Source: Pseudomonas helvetica
GTDB lineage: Bacteria; Pseudomonadota; Gammaproteobacteria; Pseudomonadales; Pseudomonadaceae
DNA: 64,000 bases
NCBI RefSeq assembly: GCF_039908645.1
Contig: NZ_CP150917.1
Coordinates: 804,501 to 868,500, forward strand
Direction: 5' to 3'
Part shown: piece by piece, positions 19,553-30,100 of the stretch
Numbering within the stretch: position 1 is the first letter of the stretch
Layout: every line of letters begins with the position of its first letter
Made by a program: the position numbers and the translations under genes
Notes under the pieces: generated by a model
What the model saw: only the letters and a program-made list of their open reading frames with translations
Database searches by the model: none
Told to the model about the DNA's origin: nothing

Positions 19553-22384
19553 ATGACCGACTATAAAGCCACGCTAAACCTTCCGGACACCGCCTTCCCA
19601 ATGAAGGCCGGCCTGCCTCAGCGCGAACCGCAGATTCTGCAGCGCTGGGACAGCATTGGCCTGTACCAGAAGTTGCGTGAGATTGGTAAGGATCGTCCGA
19701 AGTTCGTTCTGCACGACGGTCCTCCGTACGCCAACGGCACCATTCATATCGGTCATGCGCTCAACAAGATTCTCAAGGACATGATCATCCGCTCGAAGAC
19801 CCTTTCGGGTTTCGATGCGCCTTATGTTCCGGGCTGGGACTGCCACGGTCTGCCGATTGAGCACAAAGTCGAAGTGACCCACGGCAAGAACCTCACGGCG
19901 GATAAAACCCGTGAGCTGTGCCGTGCCTACGCCACCGAACAGATCGAAGGCCAGAAGTCCGAGTTCATCCGCCTGGGTGTGCTGGGTGACTTCGCCAACC
20001 CGTACAAGACCATGGATTTCAAGAACGAGGCCGGCGAAATCCGCGCCTTGGCGGAAATCGTCAAGGGTGGTTTCGTGTTCAAGGGCCTCAAGCCTGTGAA
20101 CTGGTGCTTCGACTGCGGTTCGGCCCTGGCTGAAGCCGAAGTTGAATACGAGAACAAAAAGTCCTCGACCATCGACGTCGCCTTCCCGATTGCCGACGAA
20201 GCCAAACTGGCTGCCGCCTTCGGCCTGCCATCGTTGGGCAAACCGGCTTCGATCGTGATCTGGACCACCACCCCGTGGACCATCCCGGCCAACCAGGCGC
20301 TGAACGTTCACCCAGAGTTCAACTACGCCCTGGTCGACGTCGGCGACAAATTGCTGGTGCTGGCTGAAGAGCTGGTCGAGTCGTGCCTGGCTCGCTACAA
20401 CCTCGAAGGCTCGGTCATCGCCACCGCCACTGGTGCGGCGCTGGAACTGATCAACTTCCGTCACCCGTTCTACGATCGCCTGTCGCCGGTTTACCTGGCC
20501 GAGTACGTCGAACTGGGCGCCGGCACTGGCGTGGTTCACTCCTCGCCGGCCTACGGTGTAGACGACTTCGTGACCTGCAAAGCTTACGGCATGGTCAACG
20601 ACGACATCCTCAATCCGGTGCAAAGCAACGGCGTTTACGTGCCGTCGCTGGAGTTTTTCGGCGGCCAGTTCATCTGGAAGGCCAACCCGGCTATCGTCGA
20701 CAAGCTGACGGAAGTCGGTGCGCTGCTGCACACCAGCATCATCGAACACAGCTACATGCACTGCTGGCGTCACAAGACCCCGCTGATCTACCGCGCTACG
20801 GCGCAGTGGTTCATCGGCATGGACAAACAGCCGGCAACGGGCGACACCTTGCGCAAACGCGCGATCAAAGCCATCGAAGACACCAAATTCGTACCGGCCT
20901 GGGGCCAGGCGCGCCTGCATTCGATGATCGCCAACCGTCCGGACTGGTGCATCTCCCGTCAGCGCAACTGGGGCGTGCCGATCCCGTTCTTCCTGCACAA
21001 GGAAAGCGGCGAACTGCACCCACGTACCGTCGAGCTGATGGAAGAGGTCGCCCAGCGCGTCGAAGTCGAGGGCATCGAAGCCTGGTTCAAGATGGACGCA
21101 GCCGAGTTGCTCGGTGACGAAGCGCCGCAGTACGACAAGATCAGCGACACCCTCGACGTCTGGTTCGATTCGGGCACCACGCACTGGCACGTCCTGCGCG
21201 GTTCGCACCCGATGGGCCACGAGAACGGTCCGCGTGCCGACCTGTACCTGGAAGGTTCCGACCAACACCGCGGCTGGTTCCACTCGTCGCTGTTGACCGG
21301 TTGCGCCATCGACAACCATGCGCCGTACCGCGAACTGCTGACCCACGGTTTCACCGTCGACGAAGCCGGTCGCAAGATGTCCAAGTCCCTGGGCAACGTG
21401 ATCGCGCCGCAGAAAGTCAACGACACCCTGGGCGCCGATATCATGCGCCTGTGGGTCGCTTCGACCGATTATTCGGGTGAAATGGCGGTTTCCGACCAGA
21501 TCCTGCAACGCAGTGCGGACGCCTACCGGCGGATCCGTAACACCGCGCGCTTCCTGCTTTCCAACCTGACCGGTTTCAATCCGGCCACCGACATCCTGCC
21601 GGCAGAAGAAATGCTCGCGCTGGATCGTTGGGCCGTGGACCGTACCTTGCTGCTGCAACGCGAGCTGCAAGAGCACTACGGTGAATACCGTTTCTGGAAC
21701 GTCTACTCCAAGGTGCACAACTTCTGCGTGCAGGAGCTGGGCGGTTTCTACCTCGACATCATCAAGGACCGTCAGTACACCACTGGCGCCAACAGCAAGG
21801 CCCGCCGTTCGGCGCAAACTGCGCTGTTCCACATCTCCGAAGCGCTGGTGCGCTGGATCGCGCCGATCCTCGCGTTCACCGCTGATGAGCTGTGGCAATA
21901 CCTGCCGGGCGAGCGCAATGAATCGGTCATGCTCAACACCTGGTACGAAGGCCTCAGCGAGTTGCCGGAAGGCTTCGAACTGGACCGCGCCTACTGGGAG
22001 CGGATCATGGCGGTCAAGGTCGCGGTCAACAAGGAAATGGAAATCCAGCGCGCGGCCAAGGCCGTGGGCGGTAACCTGCAAGCCGAAGTGACGCTGTTCG
22101 CCGAAGAGGCGCTGAGCGCCGACCTGGCCAAGCTGAGCAACGAACTGCGCTTCGTGCTGATCACCTCGACCGCGAGCATTGCACCGTTCGTGCAAGCGCC
22201 GGCCGACGCGGTTGAAACCGAAGTCAGCGGTCTGAAACTCAAAGTGGTCAAGTCGAGCTTCGCCAAGTGCGCCCGTTGCTGGCACTGCCGTGAAGACGTT
22301 GGCGTGAACCCCGAGCATCCGGAAATCTGCGGTCGTTGCGTCGACAACATCAGCGGCGCTGGCGAGGTTCGTCACTATGCCTAA
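19553..22384 (+). CDS. ileS: Isoleucyl-tRNA synthetase
   Basis: The 943-residue class I synthetase has the HIGH motif at 65-68 (GTIHIGHAL) and KMSKS at 608-612. The editing domain lies between, with [14 protein letters not shown] and [16 protein letters not shown]. The C-terminal zinc knuckle (CARCWHC...CGRC) is complete. It charges tRNA-Ile. The length is standard for Proteobacteria. Its 3' end overlaps lspA by eight bases, indicating translational coupling. Confidence 0.98.
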   Translation: MTDYKATLNLPDTAFPMKAGLPQREPQILQRWDSIGLYQKLREIGKDRPKFVLHDGPPYANGTIHIGHALNKILKDMIIRSKTLSGFDAPYVPGWDCHGLPIEHKVEVTHGKNLTADKTRELCRAYATEQIEGQKSEFIRLGVLGDFANPYKTMDFKNEAGEIRALAEIVKGGFVFKGLKPVNWCFDCGSALAEAEVEYENKKSSTIDVAFPIADEAKLAAAFGLPSLGKPASIVIWTTTPWTIPANQALNVHPEFNYALVDVGDKLLVLAEELVESCLARYNLEGSVIATATGAALELINFRHPFYDRLSPVYLAEYVELGAGTGVVHSSPAYGVDDFVTCKAYGMVNDDILNPVQSNGVYVPSLEFFGGQFIWKANPAIVDKLTEVGALLHTSIIEHSYMHCWRHKTPLIYRATAQWFIGMDKQPATGDTLRKRAIKAIEDTKFVPAWGQARLHSMIANRPDWCISRQRNWGVPIPFFLHKESGELHPRTVELMEEVAQRVEVEGIEAWFKMDAAELLGDEAPQYDKISDTLDVWFDSGTTHWHVLRGSHPMGHENGPRADLYLEGSDQHRGWFHSSLLTGCAIDNHAPYRELLTHGFTVDEAGRKMSKSLGNVIAPQKVNDTLGADIMRLWVASTDYSGEMAVSDQILQRSADAYRRIRNTARFLLSNLTGFNPATDILPAEEMLALDRWAVDRTLLLQRELQEHYGEYRFWNVYSKVHNFCVQELGGFYLDIIKDRQYTTGANSKARRSAQTALFHISEALVRWIAPILAFTADELWQYLPGERNESVMLNTWYEGLSELPEGFELDRAYWERIMAVKVAVNKEMEIQRAAKAVGGNLQAEVTLFAEEALSADLAKLSNELRFVLITSTASIAPFVQAPADAVETEVSGLKLKVVKSSFAKCARCWHCREDVGVNPEHPEICGRCVDNISGAGEVRHYA

Positions 22385-22889
22385 TGCTGCTAGCCGTTTC
22401 GGACGGCTGAGCTGGCTCTGGTTGAGCGTGCTGGTTCTGGTCATTGACCAGGCCAGCAAGTTCCACTTCGAAAGCTCGCTGACCATGTACCAGCAAATCG
22501 TGGTGATCCCTGATTACTTCAGCTGGACCCTGGCCTACAACACAGGCGCGGCCTTCAGTTTCCTGGCTGACAGCTCCGGCTGGCAGCGCTGGTTGTTTGC
22601 CCTGATCGCGGTCGTGGTCAGTGCGGTGCTGGTGGTCTGGCTCAAGCGTCTGGGGCGCAACGACACCTGGCTGGCGATTGCGCTGGCACTGGTGCTCGGC
22701 GGCGCGCTGGGCAACCTGTACGACCGCATTGCCCTGGGCCATGTGATCGATTTCATTCTGGTGCATTGGCAGAACCGCTGGTATTTCCCGGCGTTCAACT
22801 TTGCCGACAGCGCCATCAGCGTCGGGGCCGTGATGCTCGCGCTGGATATGTTCAAAAGCAAGAAGACCGGAGAAGCCGTTCATGACTGA
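22377..22889 (+). CDS. lspA: Lipoprotein signal peptidase (signal peptidase II)
   Basis: The 170-residue inner-membrane protein has four hydrophobic segments and the two catalytic aspartate motifs, [15 protein letters not shown] and [11 protein letters not shown]. It removes signal peptides from prolipoproteins after lipid attachment, so it would process the lipoproteins BamD and the 609-residue lipoprotein of this window. It overlaps ileS by eight bases and fkpB by eight bases. Confidence 0.97.
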   Translation: MPNAASRFGRLSWLWLSVLVLVIDQASKFHFESSLTMYQQIVVIPDYFSWTLAYNTGAAFSFLADSSGWQRWLFALIAVVVSAVLVVWLKRLGRNDTWLAIALALVLGGALGNLYDRIALGHVIDFILVHWQNRWYFPAFNFADSAISVGAVMLALDMFKSKKTGEAVHD

Positions 22890-23334
22890 ACAGGTATTGG
22901 CTGAGCAACGCATCGGCCAGAACACGGAAGTCACTTTGCACTTTGCATTGCGCCTGGAGAACGGCGACACCGTCGACAGTACCTTCGACAAAGCCCCGGC
23001 GACCTTCAAGGTCGGCGACGGCAACCTGCTGCCAGGTTTCGAAGCTGCGCTGTTTGGCTTCAAGGCGGGTGACAAGCGTAATCTGACGATTCAGCCAGAA
23101 AACGCCTTTGGCCAGCCCAACCCGCAAAACGTGCAGATCATCCCGCGTTCGCAGTTCCAGGATATGGAACTGTCCGAAGGCCTGCTGGTGATCTTCAACG
23201 ATGCGGCGAATACTGAGCTGCCCGGTGTGGTCAAGGCATTCGATGACGCTCAGGTGACCATCGACTTCAACCACCCGCTGGCTGGCAAGACATTGACCTT
23301 TGACGTAGAAATCATCAACGTCAAAGCGCTGTAA
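22882..23334 (+). CDS. fkpB: FKBP-type peptidyl-prolyl isomerase, SlpA/FkpB type
   Basis: The 150-residue protein carries an FKBP domain interrupted by an insert-in-flap domain (GQPNPQNVQIIPRSQFQDME), the SlpA/FkpB arrangement. The front of the fold shows LRLENGDTVDSTFDKAPATF and GFEAALFGFKAGDKR. It is a cytoplasmic folding helper. The start overlaps the end of lspA by eight bases, the conserved ileS-lspA-fkpB arrangement. Confidence 0.94.
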   Translation: MTEQVLAEQRIGQNTEVTLHFALRLENGDTVDSTFDKAPATFKVGDGNLLPGFEAALFGFKAGDKRNLTIQPENAFGQPNPQNVQIIPRSQFQDMELSEGLLVIFNDAANTELPGVVKAFDDAQVTIDFNHPLAGKTLTFDVEIINVKAL

Positions 23335-23336
23335 CC

Positions 23337-23428
23337 TGTAGGAGCTGAGCGTGCTGGCGATGAGGGCCTGACATTCAACATTGATGTTGACTGACAATCA
23401 GTCATCGCGAGCAAGCTCAGCTCCTACA
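23337..23428. repeat. REP pair (GTAGGAGCTGAGC type)
   Basis: TGTAGGAGCTGAGCGTGCTGGCGATGA and the opposing TCATCGCGAGCAAGCTCAGCTCCTACA are inverted arms that fill the gap between fkpB and ispH. The centre contains a second imperfect palindrome around TTGATGTTGACTGACAATCAGT. Confidence 0.75.
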
Positions 23429-23467
23429 AATGATCTAATTTCTTGCGCGCAAGACACGAGGCACAGC

Positions 23468-24415
23468 ATGCAAATCAAACTCGCCAACCCCCGTGGCTTC
23501 TGCGCCGGCGTGGACCGGGCGATCGAAATCGTCAACCGCGCCCTGGAAGTCTTCGGGCCGCCAATCTATGTGCGCCACGAAGTGGTCCACAACAAATTCG
23601 TCGTTGAAGACCTGCGCGCACGCGGGGCAATCTTCGTTGAAGAACTGGATCAGGTGCCGGACGACGTCATCGTGATTTTCAGCGCCCATGGGGTTTCCCA
23701 GGCCGTTCGTACCGAAGCTGCAGGCCGTGGCCTGAAGGTCTTCGATGCGACTTGCCCATTGGTGACCAAAGTGCACATCGAAGTGGCGCGCTACAGCCGC
23801 GACGGTCGTGAGTGCATTCTGATCGGCCACGCCGGTCACCCGGAAGTCGAAGGCACCATGGGCCAGTACGACGCCAGCAACGGTGGTGCGATCTACCTCG
23901 TCGAAGACGAAAAGGACGTTGCCGCGTTGAATGTGCGCAATCCTGAAACACTCGCCTTCGTCACTCAGACCACCTTGTCGATGGACGACACCAGCCGTGT
24001 GATCGATGCCTTGCGCACTCGCTTCCCGGCCATTGGCGGCCCACGCAAGGACGACATCTGCTACGCCACGCAAAACCGTCAGGACGCCGTCAAGCAACTG
24101 GCTGACGAATGTGACGTGGTGCTGGTGGTCGGCAGCCCGAACAGCTCCAACTCCAACCGCTTGCGCGAGCTGGCTGAGCGCATGTCTACCCCGGCGTACC
24201 TGATCGACGGTGCCGAAGACATGCAGCGTAGCTGGTTCGATGGCGTCGAACGTATCGGCATCACCGCCGGGGCCTCGGCACCGGAAGTGCTGGTTCGTGG
24301 CGTTATCGAGCAACTGCAGGCCTGGGGCGCGATCGGTGCCGATGAACTGGCCGGTCGCGAGGAGAACATCACCTTCTCCATGCCCAAAGAGCTACGCGTT
24401 CGCTCCCTGCTCTGA
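23468..24415 (+). CDS. ispH: 4-hydroxy-3-methylbut-2-enyl diphosphate reductase
   Basis: The 315-residue enzyme makes isopentenyl and dimethylallyl diphosphate in the last MEP-pathway step. Its three iron-sulfur cysteines are visible: Cys12 (GFCAG), Cys96 (DATCPLV) and Cys198 ([10 protein letters not shown]). The start at 23468 gives [18 protein letters not shown]. An earlier ATG exists but adds residues with no similarity. Its last 24 bases overlap the convergent FimT-like gene. Confidence 0.97.
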   Translation: MQIKLANPRGFCAGVDRAIEIVNRALEVFGPPIYVRHEVVHNKFVVEDLRARGAIFVEELDQVPDDVIVIFSAHGVSQAVRTEAAGRGLKVFDATCPLVTKVHIEVARYSRDGRECILIGHAGHPEVEGTMGQYDASNGGAIYLVEDEKDVAALNVRNPETLAFVTQTTLSMDDTSRVIDALRTRFPAIGGPRKDDICYATQNRQDAVKQLADECDVVLVVGSPNSSNSNRLRELAERMSTPAYLIDGAEDMQRSWFDGVERIGITAGASAPEVLVRGVIEQLQAWGAIGADELAGREENITFSMPKELRVRSLL

Positions 24416-24940
24416 TTCCTCACCTCCCGCACACAAGGCCTGCTCGGCCTTGTCGCTGCGCAGGCTGACGCGGCCGCTTCTGGACAGCACCACCTGGTGA
24501 TGACTGACCGGCTCGCGGTCCGCGCAGATGTGCAACGTCCCGGCCTGAAAGGCACCGCTGGGCAACTGCGGCTCGCCCAGACCGCTGAACCGTACAAAAC
24601 TCCTCACCGGCCGATTGCCCACAATCGGCACCCCGACGCTTGTCTGGCGCTCGAGCAACAGCGGGTTGCTGCTGTCCTGATGCCCCTCGCCACTAATGTC
24701 CAGAATGATTCGCCAGCCTTGACCCCAATCGTCGTTCAACGCGTGGATGACAAGGGTCTGATTGCGCAGGATGGCCTCGGTGCGGGCGTTGCGCATGCCG
24801 CTGGCGAGTGTTTGCGCCGCGGTCTCGCGACTCACTGATTGCGTGTACTCGCTGAGCACCGGACTGACCTGGTGCAGAACGATCGCTGCGATTGCCAGTC
24901 CGATAAGCAGTTCTATCAGACCGAAACCCTTCTGATGCAT
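24392..24940 (-). CDS. fimT: GspH/FimT-family pseudopilin
   Basis: The start at 24940, with GGAGATGCC before it, gives 182 residues with a prepilin leader MHQKG and [17 protein letters not shown] after the cleavage point, including Glu5. A GspH-like beta domain follows ([21 protein letters not shown]), then two C-terminal cysteines ([14 protein letters not shown]). It is a minor pilin-like protein processed by PilD. It is divergent from the fimU-like gene and its 3' end overlaps ispH. The symbol is by analogy with P. aeruginosa fimT. Confidence 0.8.
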   Translation of the reverse strand: MHQKGFGLIELLIGLAIAAIVLHQVSPVLSEYTQSVSRETAAQTLASGMRNARTEAILRNQTLVIHALNDDWGQGWRIILDISGEGHQDSSNPLLLERQTSVGVPIVGNRPVRSFVRFSGLGEPQLPSGAFQAGTLHICADREPVSHHQVVLSRSGRVSLRSDKAEQALCAGGEESEQGANA

Positions 24941-25017
24941 GGCATCTCCTTCCCTGGAGAGGGCGTTGGGTTGTGCAACGAATGTCAAAACAACCCTGCG
25001 GCTACCGGTTGAATGTT

Positions 25018-25035
25018 CTAGCTTGATACAGCTAG
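25018..25035. promoter_or_regulatory. Palindrome in the divergent minor-pilin promoter region
   Basis: CTAGCT-TGATAC-AGCTAG is a perfect 6-6-6 inverted repeat 28 bases upstream of the fimU-like gene and 78 bases upstream of the fimT-like gene. A second inverted repeat, GGGTTGT...ACAACCC, lies at 24968-24996. Either could be an operator; no regulator is identified. Confidence 0.4.
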
Positions 25036-25063
25036 GTGTAGTCGTTGGCAGCGGAGGGCAGCG

Positions 25064-25537
25064 ATGAATCATCGTACAAAAGGTTTCACGCTGGTCGAAT
25101 TGCTGGTGATCCTTGCGGTCATGGCGATTCTGCTCACCCTGGCGGTACCGGCGTTCAACAGTTCAATACAGAACGCCAAGGCCGATACCGAAATCAGTGA
25201 TTTGCAGCGAGGACTCAATTACGCCCGCCTGGAGGCGATCGACCGGGGCATCACCACGCGCATCCGGCCAACAGCCGGCGGCAGCGTCTGGACCGGGGAG
25301 TTGACGGTGTACGACAGCACCGGTTCACCGGCGAATGTATTGCGGGTTATTCCGGCGATGAGCAGCGGCGCCACTCTGACGCTAACCTCTGGAGTGACCA
25401 GCATCGATTTCAACAACTTGGGTGGGCTGTCGGCGCCGGCCACGGCAGTGCTGTTCAATTACGTATCAGGGGCGCAGAGCCGGACGCTCAGCGTGTGTCT
25501 AAACGGACGGATTGTCTTGGGTGGAAGTTGCGGATGA
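25064..25537 (+). CDS. fimU: FimU-like minor pilin (GspH/FimT family)
   Basis: The 157-residue protein has the leader MNHRTKG, then FTLVELLVILAVMAILLTLAVPAFNSS with Glu5. The beta domain contains DLQRGLNYARLEAIDRGITTRIR, and the protein ends with a Cys pair (SVCLNGR, GGSCG). It is the first gene of a tightly packed minor pilin operon (fimU-pilV-pilW-pilX-pilY1-pilE) needed to prime type IV pilus assembly. It overlaps pilV by the ATGA arrangement. Confidence 0.85.
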   Translation: MNHRTKGFTLVELLVILAVMAILLTLAVPAFNSSIQNAKADTEISDLQRGLNYARLEAIDRGITTRIRPTAGGSVWTGELTVYDSTGSPANVLRVIPAMSSGATLTLTSGVTSIDFNNLGGLSAPATAVLFNYVSGAQSRTLSVCLNGRIVLGGSCG

Positions 25538-25980
25538 CAGGAGCGGGATCGCGTGCACAGGACGGCATGACACTGATCGAAGTGTTGGTTGCGCTGTTGA
25601 TTCTGAGCGTAGGGCTATTGGGCGCGGCGGCGACTCAGTTGAATGCGCTGAAGTACACCGACAGCTCGCTCATGAGCAGCCAGGCGAGCTTTATCGCCTA
25701 CGACATGATGGACCGTATTCGCGCCAATTCTGCGGCCGACTACACCGTCACGCCGCCGACCTCGGGCAATTTGAATGTCACCCGGGATCAGGACCTGTAT
25801 GACTTCACCACCAATATCATCAGCTTCGGCGGCCCGACCGCTACGGGCAGCATTACCCTGAACCAGCGGGTGTATACCATCACCATTACCTGGGATGACT
25901 CGCGGGCAGCCGCCGCTACTTCGACTCGCAGCTTTGTCCTGAGCAGTCGTGCCACCGTCGATCCAGTGACGACGCCATGA
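25534..25980 (+). CDS. pilV: Type IV pilus minor pilin PilV
   Basis: The start at 25534 overlaps the fimU-like stop (ATGA) and gives 148 residues. The leader MTGAGSRAQDG is followed by MTLIEVLVALLILSVGLLGAAATQL, with Glu5. The body has YDMMDRIRANSAADY, the PilV signature. It is expected to sit at the pilus tip or base complex with FimU, PilW, PilX and PilE. Its stop overlaps pilW by ATGA. Confidence 0.88.
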   Translation: MTGAGSRAQDGMTLIEVLVALLILSVGLLGAAATQLNALKYTDSSLMSSQASFIAYDMMDRIRANSAADYTVTPPTSGNLNVTRDQDLYDFTTNIISFGGPTATGSITLNQRVYTITITWDDSRAAAATSTRSFVLSSRATVDPVTTP

Positions 25981-26687
25981 ATCGTTCTTCCCGAGGGTTT
26001 GGTCTGATCGAGCTGATGATCGCCATGGCGATCAGCCTGATCGTGGTGCTCGGCGTGGCGCAGATTTTTATATCGGCGAAAAGCACCTACATCAGCCAGA
26101 GCACTTCTGCCGGGATGCAGGAGGATGCGCGGTTTGTCCTGAGCAAAATGATTCAGGAAATTCGCATGGTCGGGATGTTCGGTTGCCTGGGGACGATTAC
26201 CGACGCGAGCTCGGCCGGCGACTTCAATGCCAACCAGATCACCCCCATCAGTTGGGACAACACCGCGCTCAAACTGACCCTGGTGACGTCGGATGTCGGC
26301 GGCAACGGTGGCGTGCCTACCTGGACTGTGGTGTCTGACTGCCGAACCAGCGCAACGGCCTACTCAGGGGCGCACACCCCCGCAGCCGGGCAACTGGCGT
26401 TTCCGATCCGACGGTTGGCCTATAGCCTGAGCAATGGCCAGATCCTGATGACCTCTGGCACCGGCGGTGCATCGGCGGTACTGGTGAACAACGTCAGTGC
26501 TTTCAACGTGACCTTCGGCATGGCCACCAGCGCCACCGATGTTGCCGCGTCGAGTTACAGCAGCAATCCGACCGACCCGACGCGAATCCGCAGTGTGCGT
26601 TTGACCCTGACCCTGACGGATCCCAACAACCGCGTGCGCAATCAGACTTTCAACGTGGTTGCCGCTTTGCGCAACCGGTTGATGTAG
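25977..26687 (+). CDS. pilW: Type IV pilus minor pilin PilW
   Basis: The 236-residue protein carries the leader MNRSSRG and FGLIELMIAMAISLIVVLGVAQIF with Glu5. A body of about 200 residues follows with EDARFVLSKMIQEIRMVGMFGC, typical of PilW. The gene overlaps pilV by four bases and is five bases from pilX, so the cluster is probably translationally coupled. Confidence 0.88.
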   Translation: MNRSSRGFGLIELMIAMAISLIVVLGVAQIFISAKSTYISQSTSAGMQEDARFVLSKMIQEIRMVGMFGCLGTITDASSAGDFNANQITPISWDNTALKLTLVTSDVGGNGGVPTWTVVSDCRTSATAYSGAHTPAAGQLAFPIRRLAYSLSNGQILMTSGTGGASAVLVNNVSAFNVTFGMATSATDVAASSYSSNPTDPTRIRSVRLTLTLTDPNNRVRNQTFNVVAALRNRLM

Positions 26688-26692
26688 GGGCG

Positions 26693-27178
26693 ATGCCGAT
26701 GATCCGTCCTCCCCTCAAGGCACGCGCCCAACGCGGCATGGCACTGCTGATGAGCCTGGTGTTTCTGCTGCTGTTGACGCTGATTGGTATCTCGTCGATG
26801 CAGAACGCCACGCTCCAGGAAAAAATGGCCGGCAGCGTGACGCTGCGCAATCAATCTTTCCAGGGCGCAGAGGCAGCGTTGCGGATCGGTGAAAGCGCCG
26901 TACAACTGAGCGCATACACCCTGGCGGCCTGCGCCAACACCACCCAATGTGCCCCGCCGGCCGAATCTTCAGTGATCACGGCTGCTGGCTTCAACGCCAC
27001 CTCCGGGGTGACCTGGATCGCTGCCGGCAGCGGCTTTTACGGTGTGCAGAACCTGGGCACTACGTTGAGCGCCGTGAATATCCCGAGCAACACTTCGGCG
27101 ACGCTCTATCGGGTCACGGCCGTCGGGTTGGCGGGTACTTCGCGCAGTGTGGTGGAGAGCATCTATGCGAAATACTGA
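26693..27178 (+). CDS. pilX: Type IV pilus minor pilin PilX
   Basis: The protein of about 160 residues has the PilX N-terminus QRGMALLMSLVFLLLLTLI and then GISSMQNATLQEKMAGS. The residue at position 5 after the cleavage point is Met, not the Glu of most pilins. An in-frame ATG at 26699 is an equally plausible start, as AGG lies ten bases before it. Its last bases overlap the pilY1 start. Confidence 0.82.
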   Translation: MPMIRPPLKARAQRGMALLMSLVFLLLLTLIGISSMQNATLQEKMAGSVTLRNQSFQGAEAALRIGESAVQLSAYTLAACANTTQCAPPAESSVITAAGFNATSGVTWIAAGSGFYGVQNLGTTLSAVNIPSNTSATLYRVTAVGLAGTSRSVVESIYAKY

Positions 27179-30100
27179 GGCTCGTCGTCGGGAGCCGCGC
27201 CGTTGGTTGACGCAGTTAGTCTGCGGCTGGCTGCTGGGGCTTTATCTGGCCGCACCGGCGTATGCCTTCACGCCATCGGATTCACCACTGCTCGGCGCGT
27301 CGGCAGTCGCGCCAAACGTACTACTGCTGCTTGATGATTCGGGGAGCATGAACAGCATCATCTATGCCTCGGGGTTTGCCCCGACCGTTTCACGAACTCC
27401 GGCCCAGCAATGTAACGCGCTCTTTGGCTTGTGCTTTAGTGGCTCGGCTATCGTTGGCGATCCGATCCTGTTGTCCAGTTTGCCCCAGTCGGGATGTTCC
27501 AGCGGTTACTACGCGTTCTACAAAAACAGCCTGACGCCACTGTGCCTCAAGCTCCCTGACCCGGTGGGCAGCGGCAATACCCGTTATTCCGACAACTACA
27601 TTTCCTACCTGGTGAGCCTGGCCAACGGCAACAATCGCGACTTCACCGACGGCTCGATACCCAATGACTACCGAATCAACGTGGCGCGCAACGTAGCCAC
27701 GGCGCTGATCACCAGTAATCGCGGGCTGCGTTTCGGTCTGGCAACCTATAACTCGCCGAATACCCATGGCAACAGTGATGGTAATCATGGCAACGGCGCT
27801 GGCAGTGGTCTCGGCAACAATAATGCCGGTAATGGCGGTTACATCGTCAACGACATCAGTGATCTGACGGTGGTCAGCGGCAGCGTGACCCAGGCCCAGG
27901 CGGACGCCAACTACAACGCGCTGATCTCTTCTGTCGGCGCCCTGAGCGCGATATCCAATACACCACTGGCAGAAACCTACTACGAAATCACCCGCTATTT
28001 TCGCGGCATGACGCCGTACTACAACTCCGGGCCAGCCACCTACACCAGTCCGATCCAGTACCGCTGCCAGAAGAACTACGGGGTGGTCATCACCGATGGT
28101 CTGCCGACGTACGACCGGAGTTTTCCGAACGACGATCCACTCGGTGGCACCCGGCTGCCCAACTGGGACGGGATCAACAATGACGGTAACGACCTAAACG
28201 GCGATGACGAGGGTGACACCCTGTACCTGGACGACATCGCCAAATTCGCGTTCGACATCGACATGCGCTCCACTGGTACCGATCTGGCGGGCAAAAGCTG
28301 GAGTTCCCCGGACTTCCCCAAGCAGAACCTGAACACCTACACGGTGGGGTTCGCGACCGCCAATCAGATGTTGGCGGATGCCGCCCGTTACGGGCAGGGC
28401 AAGTACTATCAGGCAACCGACAGCGCCAGCCTCAACACCGCGCTATCGGCAGCCTTGAGCAACATCTCCACCAAGGCTGGCTCGGGTGGCAGCGGCGTCG
28501 CCAGCAGCAACACGCTGACCAGTGGCTCCAGCTATTTTCAGACCGGCTACGACCCCAAGGACTGGCGTGGCACGATCAAGGCCTTTGGCTTCACCTCAAG
28601 CGGAGCCGTGGACACCACTTCTGTGCTGTGGACCACCGACACAGCCATTGTTCCCGGCGCGACGGCGCCGACTTATCAGTCCTGGAACACCACAACCAAC
28701 GCCGCGGTTACCCTGGCCTACGGCAACTTTTCCAGCACCCAGCAAACCAGCCTCGGCCAGAACTTGCCGACCGGTATCAGCGGCAGCGATCTGGTGGAGT
28801 GGAGCAAGGGCACCAATAAAACCGGCTTGAAGGTGCGTAGCGTGCTGCTGGGGGACATCATCAACTCGCCATTGGCGCTGGCATCGCCCACTGACAAAAC
28901 TGCTTCGGACCTGGCCGGCAGCACCAGTTACAGCGCGTTCCTGACCAGCAAAGCCGCGAACATGAACACCAGCCTGGTGGTGAATGCCAACGATGGCTTC
29001 GTCAATGTCATCAACGCCGGCAACGGTGCACGGCTCTACGGCTACATGCCTTCCAGCGTGCTGTCGTCGCTGCATTTCATCGCCGATACCGCCTACATCA
29101 ATGGCACCAGCCACAAGTTCCTCAACGATGGCCAGGTCGGTGTATTCGATGCCCAACTCAACAACGCCTGGAAAACCCTGGCCCTGGGTGGTGTGGGGGC
29201 GGGCGGCAAGACCTTTTACGCCGTGCAGCTGTTTGATGGGACGGCGGGGAACGTGACCAACGCCTTGTGGGAAATCAGCGCGCCGACCACCGCCAACACT
29301 GCGAACGCTTTCAATGATCTGGGTTATGCCTACGCACGGCCGGAAGTGGCACGCTTGGCCGATGGTCGCTGGGCGGCCTTCATCTCCAATGGCTACGGCA
29401 GCAATTCGGGTGTTGCCGCGCTGTACGTGGTGGATATTCGCGATGGTTCGCTGATCAGGAAAATCGTTATCGACAGCACCGAAACCACCAATGGCCTGTC
29501 ATCGGTCAAGCTCAAGGTCGACTCGCAAAGCATTGTGCAGGCGGCCTATGGCGGTGATTTGAAAGGCCGGATGTGGAAGTTCGACTTGAGCAGCTCGAAC
29601 CCCGCCAGCTGGGGCGTGGCCTTTTCCGGTAAGCCGCTATTCACTGCACCGGGCGGCGCGACGCAGCCGATTACTGCGCAACCGTTGCTGGCGGACCATC
29701 CGATCAACGGCAAGGAGGTGTTTTTCGGTACCGGGAAATTCAACGAGACTGCTGACAAGCTCAGCAAGGACCAGCAAGCGTTTTATGGGGTGTGGGATGC
29801 CGATGGAGGTTCGGGGCAGATCAGCGTGTCGAGCTTGCAGGCGCAGGCTGTGACCGGGGTTTTCACGGGGACCGCCGGGGGGCAGTTCATCACTACCTCA
29901 CAGAACCCCGTGACCTATCCGGCGCAGAACGGCTGGTACTTGCCGCTGGTGTACAACAATGCCCTGACCGGTGAGCGGGTGATCAACCAGGCGGCCCTGG
30001 TGCTCGGGCGAATTGTATTTACCACGGCCAGCATCGACACCACGGACCCCTGTTCAAGCTTTGGCAACGGCAAACTGGTCGAACTCGATGCGTTCAGCGG

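Noticed and set aside
19574..22486. 970-codon open frame on the minus strand opposite ileS
   Set aside because: Long antisense frames arise from G+C-rich codon bias. The sequence is Arg/Val/His/Gln-rich with no motif, while ileS on the other strand is complete.
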